NCBI RefSeq assembly: GCF_016219575.1
Contig: NZ_JACRMG010000013.1
Location: forward strand, 124,001 to 188,000
DNA length: 64,000 nt
Reading direction: 5' to 3'
Source of the DNA: Bradyrhizobium sp.
GTDB taxonomy: Bacteria; Pseudomonadota; Alphaproteobacteria; Rhizobiales; Xanthobacteraceae
Each line of letters opens with the position of its first letter. Position 1 is the stretch's first letter. The notes under the pieces are model-generated. The model was not told the DNA's origin and ran no database searches. It worked only from the letters and a program-made list of their open reading frames with translations. The translations under genes were made by a program, and so were the position numbers. Positions 9,853 to 19,400 of the stretch are shown in pieces.

Positions 9853-10398
9853 ATGCGGCTGAAGTTGCTTTCGCCAGGCGAAATGAGCGAGGCGCAAAAA
9901 GAAACCTACGACGAGTCGATCGCGGGCAAGCGCGGCGCCCCGCCGGCCCCGATGATGGCCTGGCTCAACAGCCCGGAAATGGCCAGGCATGCCACGCGGC
10001 TGGGCGAGGTGATGCGCTTCAACACGATCTTCCCGGCGAAACTCTCGGAGATCGCAATCCTCGTTACCGCCCGGCACTGGACCGCCCATTACGAATGGTA
10101 CGCCCACAAGCGCCTCGCGCTGAAGGGCGGCATGGACCCCAGGATCATCGAGGACATCCGCGACCGCCGCACGCCCGTCTTCGATGATCCCGAGGGCAGG
10201 ATGATCTACGACCTCGCGAAGTCGCTGCATGAAGGCCATGGCGTGGCGCAGGGGCTGTATGACGAGGCGGTCAAGGTGCTGACCGAGCGCGGCGTGGTCG
10301 AGGTGATCGGCCTCTGCGGCTATTACACGCTGGTGTCGATGACGCTGAACACCTTCGAGTTCGGCCTGCCGGAAGGGGAAGTGTCCGAGCTGGCGTGA
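9853..10398 (+). CDS. Carboxymuconolactone-decarboxylase-family protein
   Basis: A 181-residue all-helical protein of the carboxymuconolactone decarboxylase/AhpD-like superfamily, recognised from ELAILVTARHW-like motif (here SEIAILVTARHWTAHYEWYAHKR) around residues 60-80. The CxxC pair of peroxidase-type AhpD proteins is absent, so it is more like the non-redox branch whose catalytic roles are mostly uncharacterised. A clear GAGGAAAC ribosome site precedes the ATG at 9853. It is divergently transcribed from the acyl-CoA dehydrogenase pair. Confidence 0.8.
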   Translation: MRLKLLSPGEMSEAQKETYDESIAGKRGAPPAPMMAWLNSPEMARHATRLGEVMRFNTIFPAKLSEIAILVTARHWTAHYEWYAHKRLALKGGMDPRIIEDIRDRRTPVFDDPEGRMIYDLAKSLHEGHGVAQGLYDEAVKVLTERGVVEVIGLCGYYTLVSMTLNTFEFGLPEGEVSELA

Positions 10399-10491
10399 GG
10401 TGCGTTTTTTGGAAACCATGCGTTTCGTGGCAGGGCATTACCTCACCTCCGGCTTCTGCCTAGATAGGTTCAAGCCAACCGGAGAACCGCC

Positions 10492-10986
10492 ATGTCACAA
10501 AATCCACCAGTCGCCGCCGGCGCGCGGATCGGGCATGTGCATCTGAAAGTCGCCGATCTCGACCGCGCGCTAGGCTTCTATTGCGGCGTGCTCGGCTTCG
10601 AGCTGCAGCAGCGCATGGGCTCCGGCGCCGCTTTCATCTCAGCCGGCGGCTATCACCACCACATCGGGCTCAACACCTGGGAGAGCAAGGGCGGCCGTCC
10701 GCCGCCGCCCGGCACGACGGGGCTGTTCCACACCGCAATTCTCTATCCGACCCGGCCCGCGCTCGCCGATGCCTTGCATCGGGTGATATCGGCCGGCATC
10801 CAGCTCGATGGCGCCAGCGACCACGGCGTCAGCGAAGCGCTTTACTTGCGCGATCCCGACGAGAACGGCGTCGAGCTCTATTGGGACAAGCCCGGGGAGC
10901 GATGGCCGCGCACCGCCGATGGCAAGCTCGCGATGTTCACGAACCGGCTGGACCTCGACGATCTGCTGCGCGCCCGCGGATCATGA
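10492..10986 (+). CDS. VOC-family dioxygenase-like protein (CatE-like)
   Basis: A 164-residue vicinal-oxygen-chelate protein. The expected metal ligands are visible: His in RIGHVHLKVADL, His in GLFHTAILYP and Glu in ENGVELYWD, giving the His-His-Glu triad of type I extradiol dioxygenase-like and glyoxalase-like proteins. One full VOC module pair fits the length. The 3' end overlaps the 3' end of the convergent MFS gene by 50 bases. Substrate unknown; YfiE/CatE homologues act on catechols, but this cannot be asserted here. Confidence 0.8.
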   Translation: MSQNPPVAAGARIGHVHLKVADLDRALGFYCGVLGFELQQRMGSGAAFISAGGYHHHIGLNTWESKGGRPPPPGTTGLFHTAILYPTRPALADALHRVISAGIQLDGASDHGVSEALYLRDPDENGVELYWDKPGERWPRTADGKLAMFTNRLDLDDLLRARGS

Positions 10987-12181
10987 TCAGCACCGCCGCG
11001 GTCAGCTCCACGCCGATGCAGGCGTAGAACGGCAACGCGTAGCTGCCGGAGAGATCGCGGAGCAGGCCGACCACGCCGGGGCCGAACGCGTAGGTGACCT
11101 GGTTGACCGCCGTGATCAGGCTGACCAGCACGCCGAACGAGCGCCGATCGAATTCGCGCTGCACGATCAGCGCCGGCAGCGTGATCAGATTGCCGACGGA
11201 GAAGCCGAACAGCGCGCAGGCCGCGATCAGCGCGACATCGTTGCGCACATTGATGACGATGGCCAACGCCACCGCCTGGCTGACGAAGGAGAGCGACGAG
11301 GCCAGCCGCTGGTTCATGCGATCGATCACGAAGGAAAACAGCACGCGGCCGACCACCGCCATCGCCGTCAACAGCGCCACCGCAAACGCCGCCCGCTCGC
11401 GTCCGATCACGCCGTCAAGGAAGGTGATGAGGTGGACGATGAAGCCGACCTGCGCGAACAGCACCAGCGCAAATGCAATGGAGACCGAAAGGAAGGCCAT
11501 GTCGCGGAACGCTTTGGCGCGTATCTGCGTCGGCGACGGCGCATCTATTGCGGCAGCGACTGCCATGTGCGCCAGCACCGGCGGCCTGCCGACGAAGATC
11601 AGGATCACCGGCACCATCAGCGCCACCATCGCGATCGCCGCCACCGTCATCGCGCCGGGGAAGCCGAAATAGCCGATACCGGCGATCAGCAGCGGTACGC
11701 CGACGATGCCGCCGAAACTGGCGCCGTTCAGCGCGAGGCTGATCGCCATGCCGCGCTTCTTGTCGAACCACAGACCCAGCGTGTTGGTGATGATGCCGAG
11801 GCTGGTGCCGGCCCAGCCGCAGGCAAGCACCGCATTGGCGAGGTAGAGCTGCCAGGGCTCGCGCACCTGCCCGATGGCGACGCCGGCCGCCGCCATGGCA
11901 AAGGTGCCGGCGATCAGGCAATTGCGCGGACCGAACGCCTTGATGGCTTCGGCCACGAAGGCGACCAGCAGTGCGCCGAACAAATAGAAGAACGTCGTGC
12001 CTGACGAGATCAGGGACGTCGGCCAGCCGCGCAGCCGGTGCAGTTCGGCGACATAAACGCTCTGGCCGTAGAAGCCGAGGCCCCAGCCGAAGGTCGCGAG
12101 CAGGAAGCAGACCACCACGATGCGCCAGCCGTCGTAGCGGATCGAGTTCTCCGGAACAGGCCTGTAGCTGGAAGCGTCCAT
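10937..12181 (-). CDS. MFS transporter (monocarboxylate/oxalate-type)
   Basis: A 414-residue major facilitator with twelve predicted helices. It begins after a short polar tail (RYDGWRIVVVCFLLATFGWG) and has the NTLGLWFDKKRGMAISLALN motif between helices 4 and 5 that is typical of the MCT/OFA-like branch of carriers for small organic anions. The ATG at 12181 was chosen over an upstream one at 12247, because the extra residues lie in repeat sequence. Its 3' end overlaps the convergent VOC gene. Substrate not determinable. Confidence 0.85.
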   Translation of the reverse strand: MDASSYRPVPENSIRYDGWRIVVVCFLLATFGWGLGFYGQSVYVAELHRLRGWPTSLISSGTTFFYLFGALLVAFVAEAIKAFGPRNCLIAGTFAMAAAGVAIGQVREPWQLYLANAVLACGWAGTSLGIITNTLGLWFDKKRGMAISLALNGASFGGIVGVPLLIAGIGYFGFPGAMTVAAIAMVALMVPVILIFVGRPPVLAHMAVAAAIDAPSPTQIRAKAFRDMAFLSVSIAFALVLFAQVGFIVHLITFLDGVIGRERAAFAVALLTAMAVVGRVLFSFVIDRMNQRLASSLSFVSQAVALAIVINVRNDVALIAACALFGFSVGNLITLPALIVQREFDRRSFGVLVSLITAVNQVTYAFGPGVVGLLRDLSGSYALPFYACIGVELTAAVLIMIRGRAADRRGPAGS

Positions 12182-12242
12182 ATTGTTCTTGTTCTCTGCC
12201 CGCAACCGGATGTCCACCCGCTTTACCGCCACTTGCTCCACC

Positions 12243-12363
12243 GTCATGGCCGGGCATAGCCGTCCGAAGGACGGCGTCGCTTCGCTCGCCTATGCCCGGC
12301 CATCCACGTCGTCGGCTTTGCGGCAAGAAAGACGTGGATGCCCGGGACGAGCCCGGGCATGAC
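12243..12363. repeat. Palindromic intergenic repeat, GTCATggCCGGGCAT family
   Basis: A 121-base element with GTCATGGCCGGGCATAG at the left, CTATGCCCGGCCATCCACGT in the middle and CCCGGGCATGAC at the right. It combines two palindromic units and is related to 7006-7087 (shared ACGTGGAT and CCCGGGCATGAC parts). It sits between two minus-strand MFS genes. Confidence 0.75.
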
Positions 12364-12437
12364 GATAAACTAGCAGGCTCGCGAGGCCATCAATTCGACC
12401 GCCGCCGAACTGTCAGCAGTTGGCATCAGACAGCCCG

Positions 12438-13688
12438 TCAGATGCTCGGTTCCGGGAACTCGTCGACCTCGCGCAACTTCGCCCGCCGCTTTGCAAAGGA
12501 GGCGAAGCAAAGCACGGCGAGCCCCAGCAGCACCGGCGGGAATACCACCAGGTTGACGGCGTCCCAGCCGTAACGGGCGAGCAGCTGGCCGGAGGCGAAC
12601 GAGCCGATCGCCATCATCCCGAACACCAGGAAATCGTTGAAGGCCTGCACCTTGTTGCGCTCGGCCGGCCGATGCGTCTCCAGCACCAGCGCCGAGGCGC
12701 CGACGAACGCGAAATTCCAGCCCACCCCGAGCACGATCAGCGTCGCCCAGAAATGCGGCGCGGTGATGCCGGACAGGCCGATGCCCGCAGCAGCCGCTTC
12801 CAGCACCAGGCCGAGCGCGACGATGCGCGGCGCGCCGAAGCGGGAGATCAGCGAGCCCGTGAAGAAACTCGGCCCGTACATCGCCACGATGTGCCACTGA
12901 ATGCCGTAATTGGAATCGCTGACCGTCAGCCCGCACATCTGCATCGCGAGCGGCGCCGAGGTCATCACCAGGTTCATCATGGGATAGGCGACGACGCCGC
13001 ACAAAGCGGCGGCGATGAAGCGCGGCTGCCGCGCAATCGCAAGCAGCGGACGGCCGCCATGCAGGTCGGCTGCCGCGGGCTTCGGCGCATCGACGCCGGC
13101 CAGCACCACCATCGCCACCAGCGCAACGGCTGCCTGCACCACGAAGCTGAAGGCGAACAGATAGGGCGGCCAGACGTCCATGGTCCATTGCACGAGCTGC
13201 GGCCCGAGCACGCCGGCGAACACGCCGCCCGCCATCACCCACGACACGGCTTTCGGCCGGAACGCGGCGCTGGCGCCGTCGGCGGCGGCAAAGCGATAGG
13301 ATTGCGCGACCGCGCCGTACAGACCGCCGAGAAAGGTCGCCAGGCAAAACAGCCAGAATTCACCGCGCAGGATCGCGATCGCGCCGAGCGCGCCGGTGAG
13401 AATTCCGCATCCGGTGCCGATGAAAAAGGCGACGCGACGGCCATAGGCGCGCGAGATCCAGCCGGTCGGCAACGTGCCGCTCGCCATGCCCAGCACGTAC
13501 ATCGACAGAGGCACGGTCGCGAGCGACACGCTTGGCGCCAGCGTCGCGCCGACGATCGAGCCGGTGGCGAAGATGACGGCGGAATTGGCGCCGGTCAGCG
13601 CCTGCGCCGCGGCCAGCCGCACGACATTGCCGCGCGCCCGCGCGTCGTCGGCCGTCTCGTCGGTGGCTGTCACGTCGATCATCGGCAT
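12438..13688 (-). CDS. MFS transporter (drug/sugar efflux type)
   Basis: A 416-residue major facilitator with about twelve hydrophobic segments. Visible family marks include GWISRAYGRRVAFFIGTG between helices 2 and 3 and an acidic cytoplasmic N-terminus (MPMIDVTATDETADDARAR). The open frame extends upstream to 13961, but that portion is Arg/Ala-rich shadow and overlaps the divergent peptidase gene; ATG at 13688 or 13682 is the natural start. Oriented as the preceding MFS gene but separated by repeat 12243-12363, so the two may not be one operon. Substrate unknown. Confidence 0.82.
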   Translation of the reverse strand: MPMIDVTATDETADDARARGNVVRLAAAQALTGANSAVIFATGSIVGATLAPSVSLATVPLSMYVLGMASGTLPTGWISRAYGRRVAFFIGTGCGILTGALGAIAILRGEFWLFCLATFLGGLYGAVAQSYRFAAADGASAAFRPKAVSWVMAGGVFAGVLGPQLVQWTMDVWPPYLFAFSFVVQAAVALVAMVVLAGVDAPKPAAADLHGGRPLLAIARQPRFIAAALCGVVAYPMMNLVMTSAPLAMQMCGLTVSDSNYGIQWHIVAMYGPSFFTGSLISRFGAPRIVALGLVLEAAAAGIGLSGITAPHFWATLIVLGVGWNFAFVGASALVLETHRPAERNKVQAFNDFLVFGMMAIGSFASGQLLARYGWDAVNLVVFPPVLLGLAVLCFASFAKRRAKLREVDEFPEPSI

Positions 13689-13858
13689 CCCGCCTGAAAA
13701 GACCCCGGCGGGGCCTCTTGCGGGCGGGACTATGGCGAGCGCGCGCGCGGCAATCAACCGCCGCGAACGGGCGCGCGCCATGCAGGGTGCGCACATTGGA
13801 CACCACACACGCAAGCGCATAAACAATGCCGGCCGGGCGCAGTGACCGGCACGAATGA

Positions 13859-15946
13859 ATGCGCGGAAATTTGACCATGCCGATCGACGACCGGCCGACG
13901 CTGACGGCGCCCGACGACGATCCCTGGCTCTGGCTGGAGGACATCGAGGGCGTCCGCGCACTCGAATTCGTCGAGCAACAGAATCGCCGCACGCTGGAGC
14001 AATTCGGCAATGCGCAGTTTGCCGCCGACCGCGACGCGCTGGCCGCGATCTACGATCGTCCCGACAACATCCCCTTCGTCACCCGGCGCGGCGGGCTGCT
14101 GTACAATCTCTGGAAGGACGCCGGCAATCCGCGCGGCATCTGGCGGCGGACCACGCTTGAGTCCTTCCGCAGGCAAAATCCCGACTGGGAAGTGTTGCTG
14201 GACATCGACCGGCTCGCCCGCGACGAGGACGCCGACTGGCTGCTCAACTGGACCAGCACCCGGCCCGGCAATGATCCAAGGGCGATCGTCAGCCTCTCGC
14301 GCGGCGGCAGCGACGCGGTCACGCTGCGCGAATTCGACATGGCAAGCAGGACCTTCGTCGCGGACGGCTTTGTCCTGCCGGAAGCCAAGAGCAGCGCCGC
14401 CTGGTTCGACTCCGATACGCAGGTGCTGTCCAGCGCGCTCGGCGAGGGCATGTCGACGACGTCAGGCTATGCGCGAACCGTGCGGCTGTGGCGGCGCGGC
14501 CAGCCCGTGGCGGAAACAGACGTCATCTTCGAGGCCGCAGCCGATCACATGGGTGTCTGGTGCGACGTCGACCTCACGGCCGGCGCGCCGCGCATCTGGT
14601 TCGTCGACCGCCTGGATTTCTTCAACATGAACCTCTGGCTCGGCGATACGACCGGCGCAAAGCAAGAGCTCGACCTGCCGACCGACATCTGGATGAACGC
14701 CCATGGCGACTGGCTTGCGGTCAAGCTGCGCAGCGCATGGACGGTCGGGGGCACGGCTTATGCGCCCGACAGCGTGCTCGGGATTTCGCTGTCGGCTTTC
14801 CTGGCGGGAAATCGCGATTTCACCCTCGTGTTCGAGCCTGGCCCGCGCCGATCGCTGCAGGGCCTGTTCTGGAATCACGGCAAGCTCGTGCTGCCGGTTC
14901 TCGACGAGCTGAAACCGCTGTTCGAAATCTGCACGCCGTCGGCCGGCGGATGGACGCGGGAGAGACTGCAGGGCCTTCCGGCCATCGGCGTCATCGACGT
15001 CTGGAATTTCGACCGGCACGAATCCGAGAGCAATGGCGACCTGCTCGCCAATGTCCAGGATCCCCTGACGCCGCCCTCGCTGATGCTGATCGAGGAAGTC
15101 GGGAGTCCGATGCTGCTGAAGCAAGCGCCGAAAACATTCACCGCCGACGGCCTCGTCGTCACCCAGCATGAGGCGGTGTCGATTGACGGCGAGCGCATTC
15201 CCTATGTGCAGACCGGTCCCGCCGGCAAGACCGGCGATGCGCCGGTCCATATGAGCGCCTATGGCGGGTTCGGCATCACGGTCAGGCCGCTTTACAACTC
15301 CGCTCTCGGCAAGCTCTGGCTGGAGCGCGGCGGCACCACGGTGCAGGCCAATCTGCGCGGCGGCGGCGAGTTCGGCACGCCCTGGCACGACGCCGGCCGC
15401 TATGCGGGCAAGCGCCTGGCGCATGACGACTTCGCCGCGGTCGCAGCCGATCTCGTCCGCCGCGGCGTCACCCGGCCGGAGAGGATCGCCGCCGAGGGCG
15501 GATCGAACGGCGGCATCCTGATCTCCAACATGCTGACGCGCTATCCCCTGCACTTCGGCGCGCTGCTCTGCACGATTCCCCTGATCGACATGCGCCGTTA
15601 CACAAAGCTGCTCGCGGGCGCGAGCTGGATCGCGGAATACGGCGATCCCGACAAGCCCGAGGAGTGGGCATGGCTGCAGACCTACTCCGCCTATCACGCC
15701 GCGGAGCCCGGGCAGAAATACCCGCCGATCCTGCTTGCGACCACGCGGCGCGACGATCGCGTCCACCCCGGTCATGCGCGCAAGATGGCGGCCAAGCTGC
15801 AGGCAATGGGCTACGAGGCGTACTTCTATGAGCCGGCCGCAGGCGGCCACGGCTATGGCAAGGACAACAAGGAGCGGGCGACCTTCATCGCCCTTGGCCT
15901 GAATTTCCTGCGGGAGAAGATCGGCTGGCAAATCGCCGACGCATGA
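13859..15946 (+). CDS. Prolyl oligopeptidase family serine peptidase
   Basis: A 695-residue S9-family peptidase: an N-terminal segment and seven-bladed propeller (about residues 10-420) followed by an alpha/beta-hydrolase domain. The catalytic triad is visible as Ser549 in EGGSNGG, Asp632 or Asp633 in TRRDDRVHPGHARKM, and His664 in GGHGYG. There is no signal peptide, so it is probably cytoplasmic and cleaves short peptides. A second start at 13877 (MPIDDRP) is possible. It is divergent from the MFS gene at 13688, leaving a 170-base shared promoter region. Confidence 0.92.
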   Translation: MRGNLTMPIDDRPTLTAPDDDPWLWLEDIEGVRALEFVEQQNRRTLEQFGNAQFAADRDALAAIYDRPDNIPFVTRRGGLLYNLWKDAGNPRGIWRRTTLESFRRQNPDWEVLLDIDRLARDEDADWLLNWTSTRPGNDPRAIVSLSRGGSDAVTLREFDMASRTFVADGFVLPEAKSSAAWFDSDTQVLSSALGEGMSTTSGYARTVRLWRRGQPVAETDVIFEAAADHMGVWCDVDLTAGAPRIWFVDRLDFFNMNLWLGDTTGAKQELDLPTDIWMNAHGDWLAVKLRSAWTVGGTAYAPDSVLGISLSAFLAGNRDFTLVFEPGPRRSLQGLFWNHGKLVLPVLDELKPLFEICTPSAGGWTRERLQGLPAIGVIDVWNFDRHESESNGDLLANVQDPLTPPSLMLIEEVGSPMLLKQAPKTFTADGLVVTQHEAVSIDGERIPYVQTGPAGKTGDAPVHMSAYGGFGITVRPLYNSALGKLWLERGGTTVQANLRGGGEFGTPWHDAGRYAGKRLAHDDFAAVAADLVRRGVTRPERIAAEGGSNGGILISNMLTRYPLHFGALLCTIPLIDMRRYTKLLAGASWIAEYGDPDKPEEWAWLQTYSAYHAAEPGQKYPPILLATTRRDDRVHPGHARKMAAKLQAMGYEAYFYEPAAGGHGYGKDNKERATFIALGLNFLREKIGWQIADA

Positions 15947-15965
15947 ACCTTTTCCGGATCACGCT

Positions 15966-16640
15966 CTACCGGCGCTCGAACATCAGGATCAGATTGTTGG
16001 CGGGCATCTCGAACGTTTCGGCCAGTCTGAAGCCAACGCCTTCGGCGAGCTTCGTGACGTCGCCGACGTCGCGCACGCCCCATTCCGGATCCTGCGAGCG
16101 CAGGCTGGTGTCGAACACGGCATTGCTGATCGCGGTATGCCGTCCGTCGCGCTTGAAGGGGCCATAGAGGAACAGCCGCCCGTCCTCGCGCAGATGGCGC
16201 GCGGCACCCGCGACCAGTCCCTCTGCCACGCGCCACGGCGCGATGTGGATGACATTGGCACAAAACATCGCGAGCAGCTTTCCGGGAGCGCCGCCATCGA
16301 CGGCTGCGACCGACCAGGCGGGATCGGAGAGATCGATCCGCTGCGGCGGGCGGACGTTGGGCAAGCCGGCCGCCGCGCGCCAGGCCGCGATGCTTTTCAG
16401 GTGCGCCTCACTGAGATCGCTCGGCCACCAGGTGATGTCGGGATTTTGCCTGGCGAAATACACCACATGCTGACCGGTGCCGCTGCCGGCCTCGAGCACG
16501 TCGCCGGACTGGCCGGCAAGGAACTTTTCCAGCACCGTCCAGATCGCCTGGTGGTTGCGGTGGAACGCCGGCGCGTCGAGCCGGCCATCCGGCTCGGCCG
16601 GCCGGCCATCCCGGCCGAATTCGGTGACATATTGCGTCAA
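15966..16640 (-). CDS. DUF938 class I SAM-dependent methyltransferase
   Basis: A 224-residue Rossmann-fold methyltransferase with motif I VLEAGSGTGQHVVYFA at residues 48-63 and the DUF938 family features RNHQAIWTVLEKFL near the start and LFLYGPFKRDGRHT later. The family's substrate is unknown. It is convergent with the peptidase gene (19-base gap) and divergent from the persulfide dioxygenase gene. Confidence 0.85.
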   Translation of the reverse strand: MTQYVTEFGRDGRPAEPDGRLDAPAFHRNHQAIWTVLEKFLAGQSGDVLEAGSGTGQHVVYFARQNPDITWWPSDLSEAHLKSIAAWRAAAGLPNVRPPQRIDLSDPAWSVAAVDGGAPGKLLAMFCANVIHIAPWRVAEGLVAGAARHLREDGRLFLYGPFKRDGRHTAISNAVFDTSLRSQDPEWGVRDVGDVTKLAEGVGFRLAETFEMPANNLILMFERR

Positions 16641-16749
16641 ATGGTTCTCCTGCCTCGCTTTAACCCGTCGCGTGGCGCAGGAGAAGGGCCGGAGTTGCGT
16701 TCGCCCGCGATGTGATAGGGTCGGAAATCAAAGTCCTGTGGTGAACGCC

Positions 16750-17790
16750 ATGATCTTCCGCCAACTGTTCGACAGCGTCTCCGGCACCTACAGCTATCTG
16801 CTCGCCAGCCGTCACGGCGGCGAGGCGCTGATTCTCGATCCCGTGCTGGAAAAGGCCGACCGCTACTGCCAGCTGCTGCGCGAGCTCGACCTCAAGCTGG
16901 TCAAGGCGGTGGACACCCATCTGCACGCCGATCACGTCACCTGCCTCGGCGAGCTGCGCGACCGCACCCACTGCATCACCATCATGGGCGAGCAGAGCAA
17001 GGCCGACGTGGTGTCGATGCGCGTGTCCGACGGCGACAAGGTGACCATCGAGGGCCTCACCCTCGACGTCATGTACACACCCGGCCACACCGACGATTCC
17101 TACAGCTTCCTGATGGGCGACCGCGTCTTCACCGGCGACACGCTCCTGATCCGCGGCACCGGCCGCACCGATTTCCAGAACGGCTCTTCGCGGGCGCAGT
17201 ACGATTCGATCTTCAACCGCCTGCTGAAACTGCCCGACGAGACGCTGGTGTACCCGGCGCACGACTACAAGGGCGACACCGTCTCCACCATCGGCGAGGA
17301 GAAGCGCTACAACCCGCGCCTGCAGGTGAAGTCGGTCGAGGAATATATCGAGCTGATGGCCAACCTGAAGCTGCCGAATCCGAAGTTGATGGATGTGGCG
17401 GTGCCCGCCAACATGCAGGTCGGGCTGCACCAGGACGAGCTCGCCAGGGAGGGCCTGTCGATGACGGCGCGCGATGCGATTGCGAGCCTCGGCCGGCCGG
17501 AAATCCTGCTGGTGGATCTGCGCGAGACCGGCGAGCGCAACAAGCACGGCACGCTGGCCGGTGCGCTGCACGCGCCCTATGGCGGCATCGAGGAAAGCCT
17601 CAAGCCCGGCGGCATGCTGCGCGAGGTGGCGGCCGCCACCGGCCGCCGCATCGTGTTCTTCTGCGCGTTCGGCGAGCGCTCGGCGATGGCGGTGAAAGCC
17701 GCCAAGCAAGCCGGGCTTTCCAATACCGCCCATATCGAGGGCGGCATGGACGCCTGGAAGAAGGCCGGCGGCCCGGTTCAGCACGCTTGA
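16750..17790 (+). CDS. Persulfide dioxygenase-rhodanese fusion
   Basis: A 346-residue protein fusing an ETHE1-like metallo-beta-lactamase-fold domain (about residues 1-230) to a C-terminal rhodanese domain (about 245-346). Metal-site residues are visible: H57-x-H59-x-D61-H62 in THLHADH, His113 in PGHTDDS, Asp130 in TGDTLL and His171 in YPAHDYKG. The rhodanese active-site loop is C305-A-F-G-E-R. The fusion resembles known PRF enzymes that oxidise glutathione persulfide to sulfite and handle sulfane sulfur or thiosulfate. Start could also be the GTG at 16741. No sulfide-oxidation genes adjoin. Confidence 0.88.
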   Translation: MIFRQLFDSVSGTYSYLLASRHGGEALILDPVLEKADRYCQLLRELDLKLVKAVDTHLHADHVTCLGELRDRTHCITIMGEQSKADVVSMRVSDGDKVTIEGLTLDVMYTPGHTDDSYSFLMGDRVFTGDTLLIRGTGRTDFQNGSSRAQYDSIFNRLLKLPDETLVYPAHDYKGDTVSTIGEEKRYNPRLQVKSVEEYIELMANLKLPNPKLMDVAVPANMQVGLHQDELAREGLSMTARDAIASLGRPEILLVDLRETGERNKHGTLAGALHAPYGGIEESLKPGGMLREVAAATGRRIVFFCAFGERSAMAVKAAKQAGLSNTAHIEGGMDAWKKAGGPVQHA

Positions 17791-17799
17791 GCGGTCCTG

Positions 17800-18627
17800 C
17801 TACTTCGCCACCCGCTTCAATTCGGCGGCGAGCGCATCCAGCGCGTCCGCAAGCCACACGCCGCCGCATTCCGTCATCCGCTCGGGAATGACGATGCGCT
17901 TCGACCGCGGATAGAAGCGCTCCAGCGCCGGATGCAGCAGGAAGGCGCGGCCGTCGTCCTCGGCGCGATCGCCGGCGTCGGAGACCACGAGGAAATCCGG
18001 CCGCAGCCTGATGATCTCCTCCATCGAGACAAAACCGCCGAAGCCGATGCCGAGTTCGCCGGCAGCGCTGACGAGGCCCGCCTCGGCGAGAATCGCGCCG
18101 ACAAAGGAATCGCGGCCCGGCACCCAGCCGCGGCGCGACAATGGCAGCATGCGGAAGTGCTTTCCGGCGGCGGCCTGCCTGGCGCCGGCAATCGCCGCAT
18201 CCAGCCGGTCGATTTCGGCGCTGGCGCGTTCGGGGTGCCCGGCGAGATCGCCCATCTGGCGGATCTGCTCGCGCACATCGGCGAGCGTACGCGGGACCGG
18301 GAATTCGACGAGGTTCTGGCCGTGCGCCTTGAGGATTTCCCGGGTCGAGCGCTTGTCGAAATCGCTGGCGGCGACGACATCGGGCTTCAGCATCAGGATG
18401 TCTTCGGCGCCGCCGGAGAGAATCGGATATTTGCGCGCCTCCGCGCCGGCCCATAGCCGCGAGTCGCGGGAGAAGCGGGAGAGCCCCACGATCTGCGCGG
18501 GATCGGCGATGGCGAGCAGCATCTGATCGGTACAGATGTTCATCGAGACGATGCGCGGCGCGGCGGAGGCGCTGACGGGCAGCGCCAGCACCGCAACAAC
18601 CATCGCATGCGTCAGCCCACGGCGCAT
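17800..18627 (-). CDS. btuF: Cobalamin-type ABC transporter binding protein (BtuF-like)
   Basis: A 275-residue periplasmic binding protein of the helical-backbone metal/cobalamin class, with signal peptide (residues 1-23, ending ASAA) and the opening RIVSMNICTDQMLLAIADP typical of BtuF/FhuD-like proteins. Its ATG shares the A of the upstream ATPase stop (TGATG), giving tight coupling in a permease-ATPase-receptor operon. Cobalamin specificity is inferred from the divergent B12-riboswitch receptor gene; an iron-siderophore ligand is the alternative. Confidence 0.8.
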   Translation of the reverse strand: MRRGLTHAMVVAVLALPVSASAAPRIVSMNICTDQMLLAIADPAQIVGLSRFSRDSRLWAGAEARKYPILSGGAEDILMLKPDVVAASDFDKRSTREILKAHGQNLVEFPVPRTLADVREQIRQMGDLAGHPERASAEIDRLDAAIAGARQAAAGKHFRMLPLSRRGWVPGRDSFVGAILAEAGLVSAAGELGIGFGGFVSMEEIIRLRPDFLVVSDAGDRAEDDGRAFLLHPALERFYPRSKRIVIPERMTECGGVWLADALDALAAELKRVAK

Positions 18628-19400
18628 CAGACATCCGCCCATGGCACGATCACGGCCTCGTCTTGATATTCGGCGCGGAAGGCACTGATGCGGAACACCT
18701 CGCGCAACACCTGCTCGGACAGCGCGTCAGCTGGAACGCCCTGCGACACCAGGCGCCCCGCCGACAGCACCAGGACGTGATCGGCAAAGCGCGCGGCGAG
18801 CCCAAGGTCGTGCGTCACGACAATGACCAGCACGCCGCTATCGGCCGCGGTGCGCAGGCTCTTCATCACGTCGATCTGGTGGCGCGGGTCGAGCGAGGCG
18901 ATCGGCTCGTCGGCGAGGATGACCGGCGCCTCCACGGCGAGCACGCGCGCCAGCGCGACCCGGCTGCGTTCGCCGCCGGAGAGTTCGGTGACGCGGCGGT
19001 CGGCGAATTCGACGACGTCCGCCGCCTGCATCGCGCGTGATACGGCGTCGATGTCTTTCGGCGTCATCTGCGCGGGATCGGTCACCCCGTGCGGAAAGCG
19101 GCCGAGCGCGACGATGTCCCGCGCCGGCAGCGGCCAGTGCACGACATGGCCCTGCGGCAGATAGGCAAAACGCCTGGCCCGCTCGCGCAGCGGCAGCGAC
19201 GACAAGGCGTCGCCGCGGATGTGAACCGCGCCAGTGGAGGGCACGAGCCCGGCCAGCGCACGCAGCAGCGTGGTCTTGCCCGCGCCGTTGGGGCCGACCA
19301 GCGCCACGAGATGGGCCGGCGACAACGACAGCGACACGTCGCTCAGCACGGCACGGCCCGCAAGCGTCACGCCGAGATTCTGCGTCGTGAGCAGCGTCAT
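18627..19400 (-). CDS. btuD: Cobalamin/iron-type ABC transporter ATPase (BtuD-like)
   Basis: A 257-residue ATP-binding subunit of the FecE/BtuD group. Walker A is GPNGAGKTT (residues 36-44), the signature is [16 protein letters not shown], and Walker B plus the catalytic Glu is PVILADEP. Start at 19400 overlaps the permease stop (ATGA) and the stop overlaps the btuF-like start. The frame remains open upstream through the permease gene but that is shadow. It powers import together with the neighbouring permease and binding protein. Confidence 0.88.
   Translation of the reverse strand: MTLLTTQNLGVTLAGRAVLSDVSLSLSPAHLVALVGPNGAGKTTLLRALAGLVPSTGAVHIRGDALSSLPLRERARRFAYLPQGHVVHWPLPARDIVALGRFPHGVTDPAQMTPKDIDAVSRAMQAADVVEFADRRVTELSGGERSRVALARVLAVEAPVILADEPIASLDPRHQIDVMKSLRTAADSGVLVIVVTHDLGLAARFADHVLVLSAGRLVSQGVPADALSEQVLREVFRISAFRAEYQDEAVIVPWADV

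Noticed and set aside
10492..12181. Treating the VOC and MFS genes as one aromatic-degradation operon
   Set aside because: They are on opposite strands and overlap at their 3' ends.
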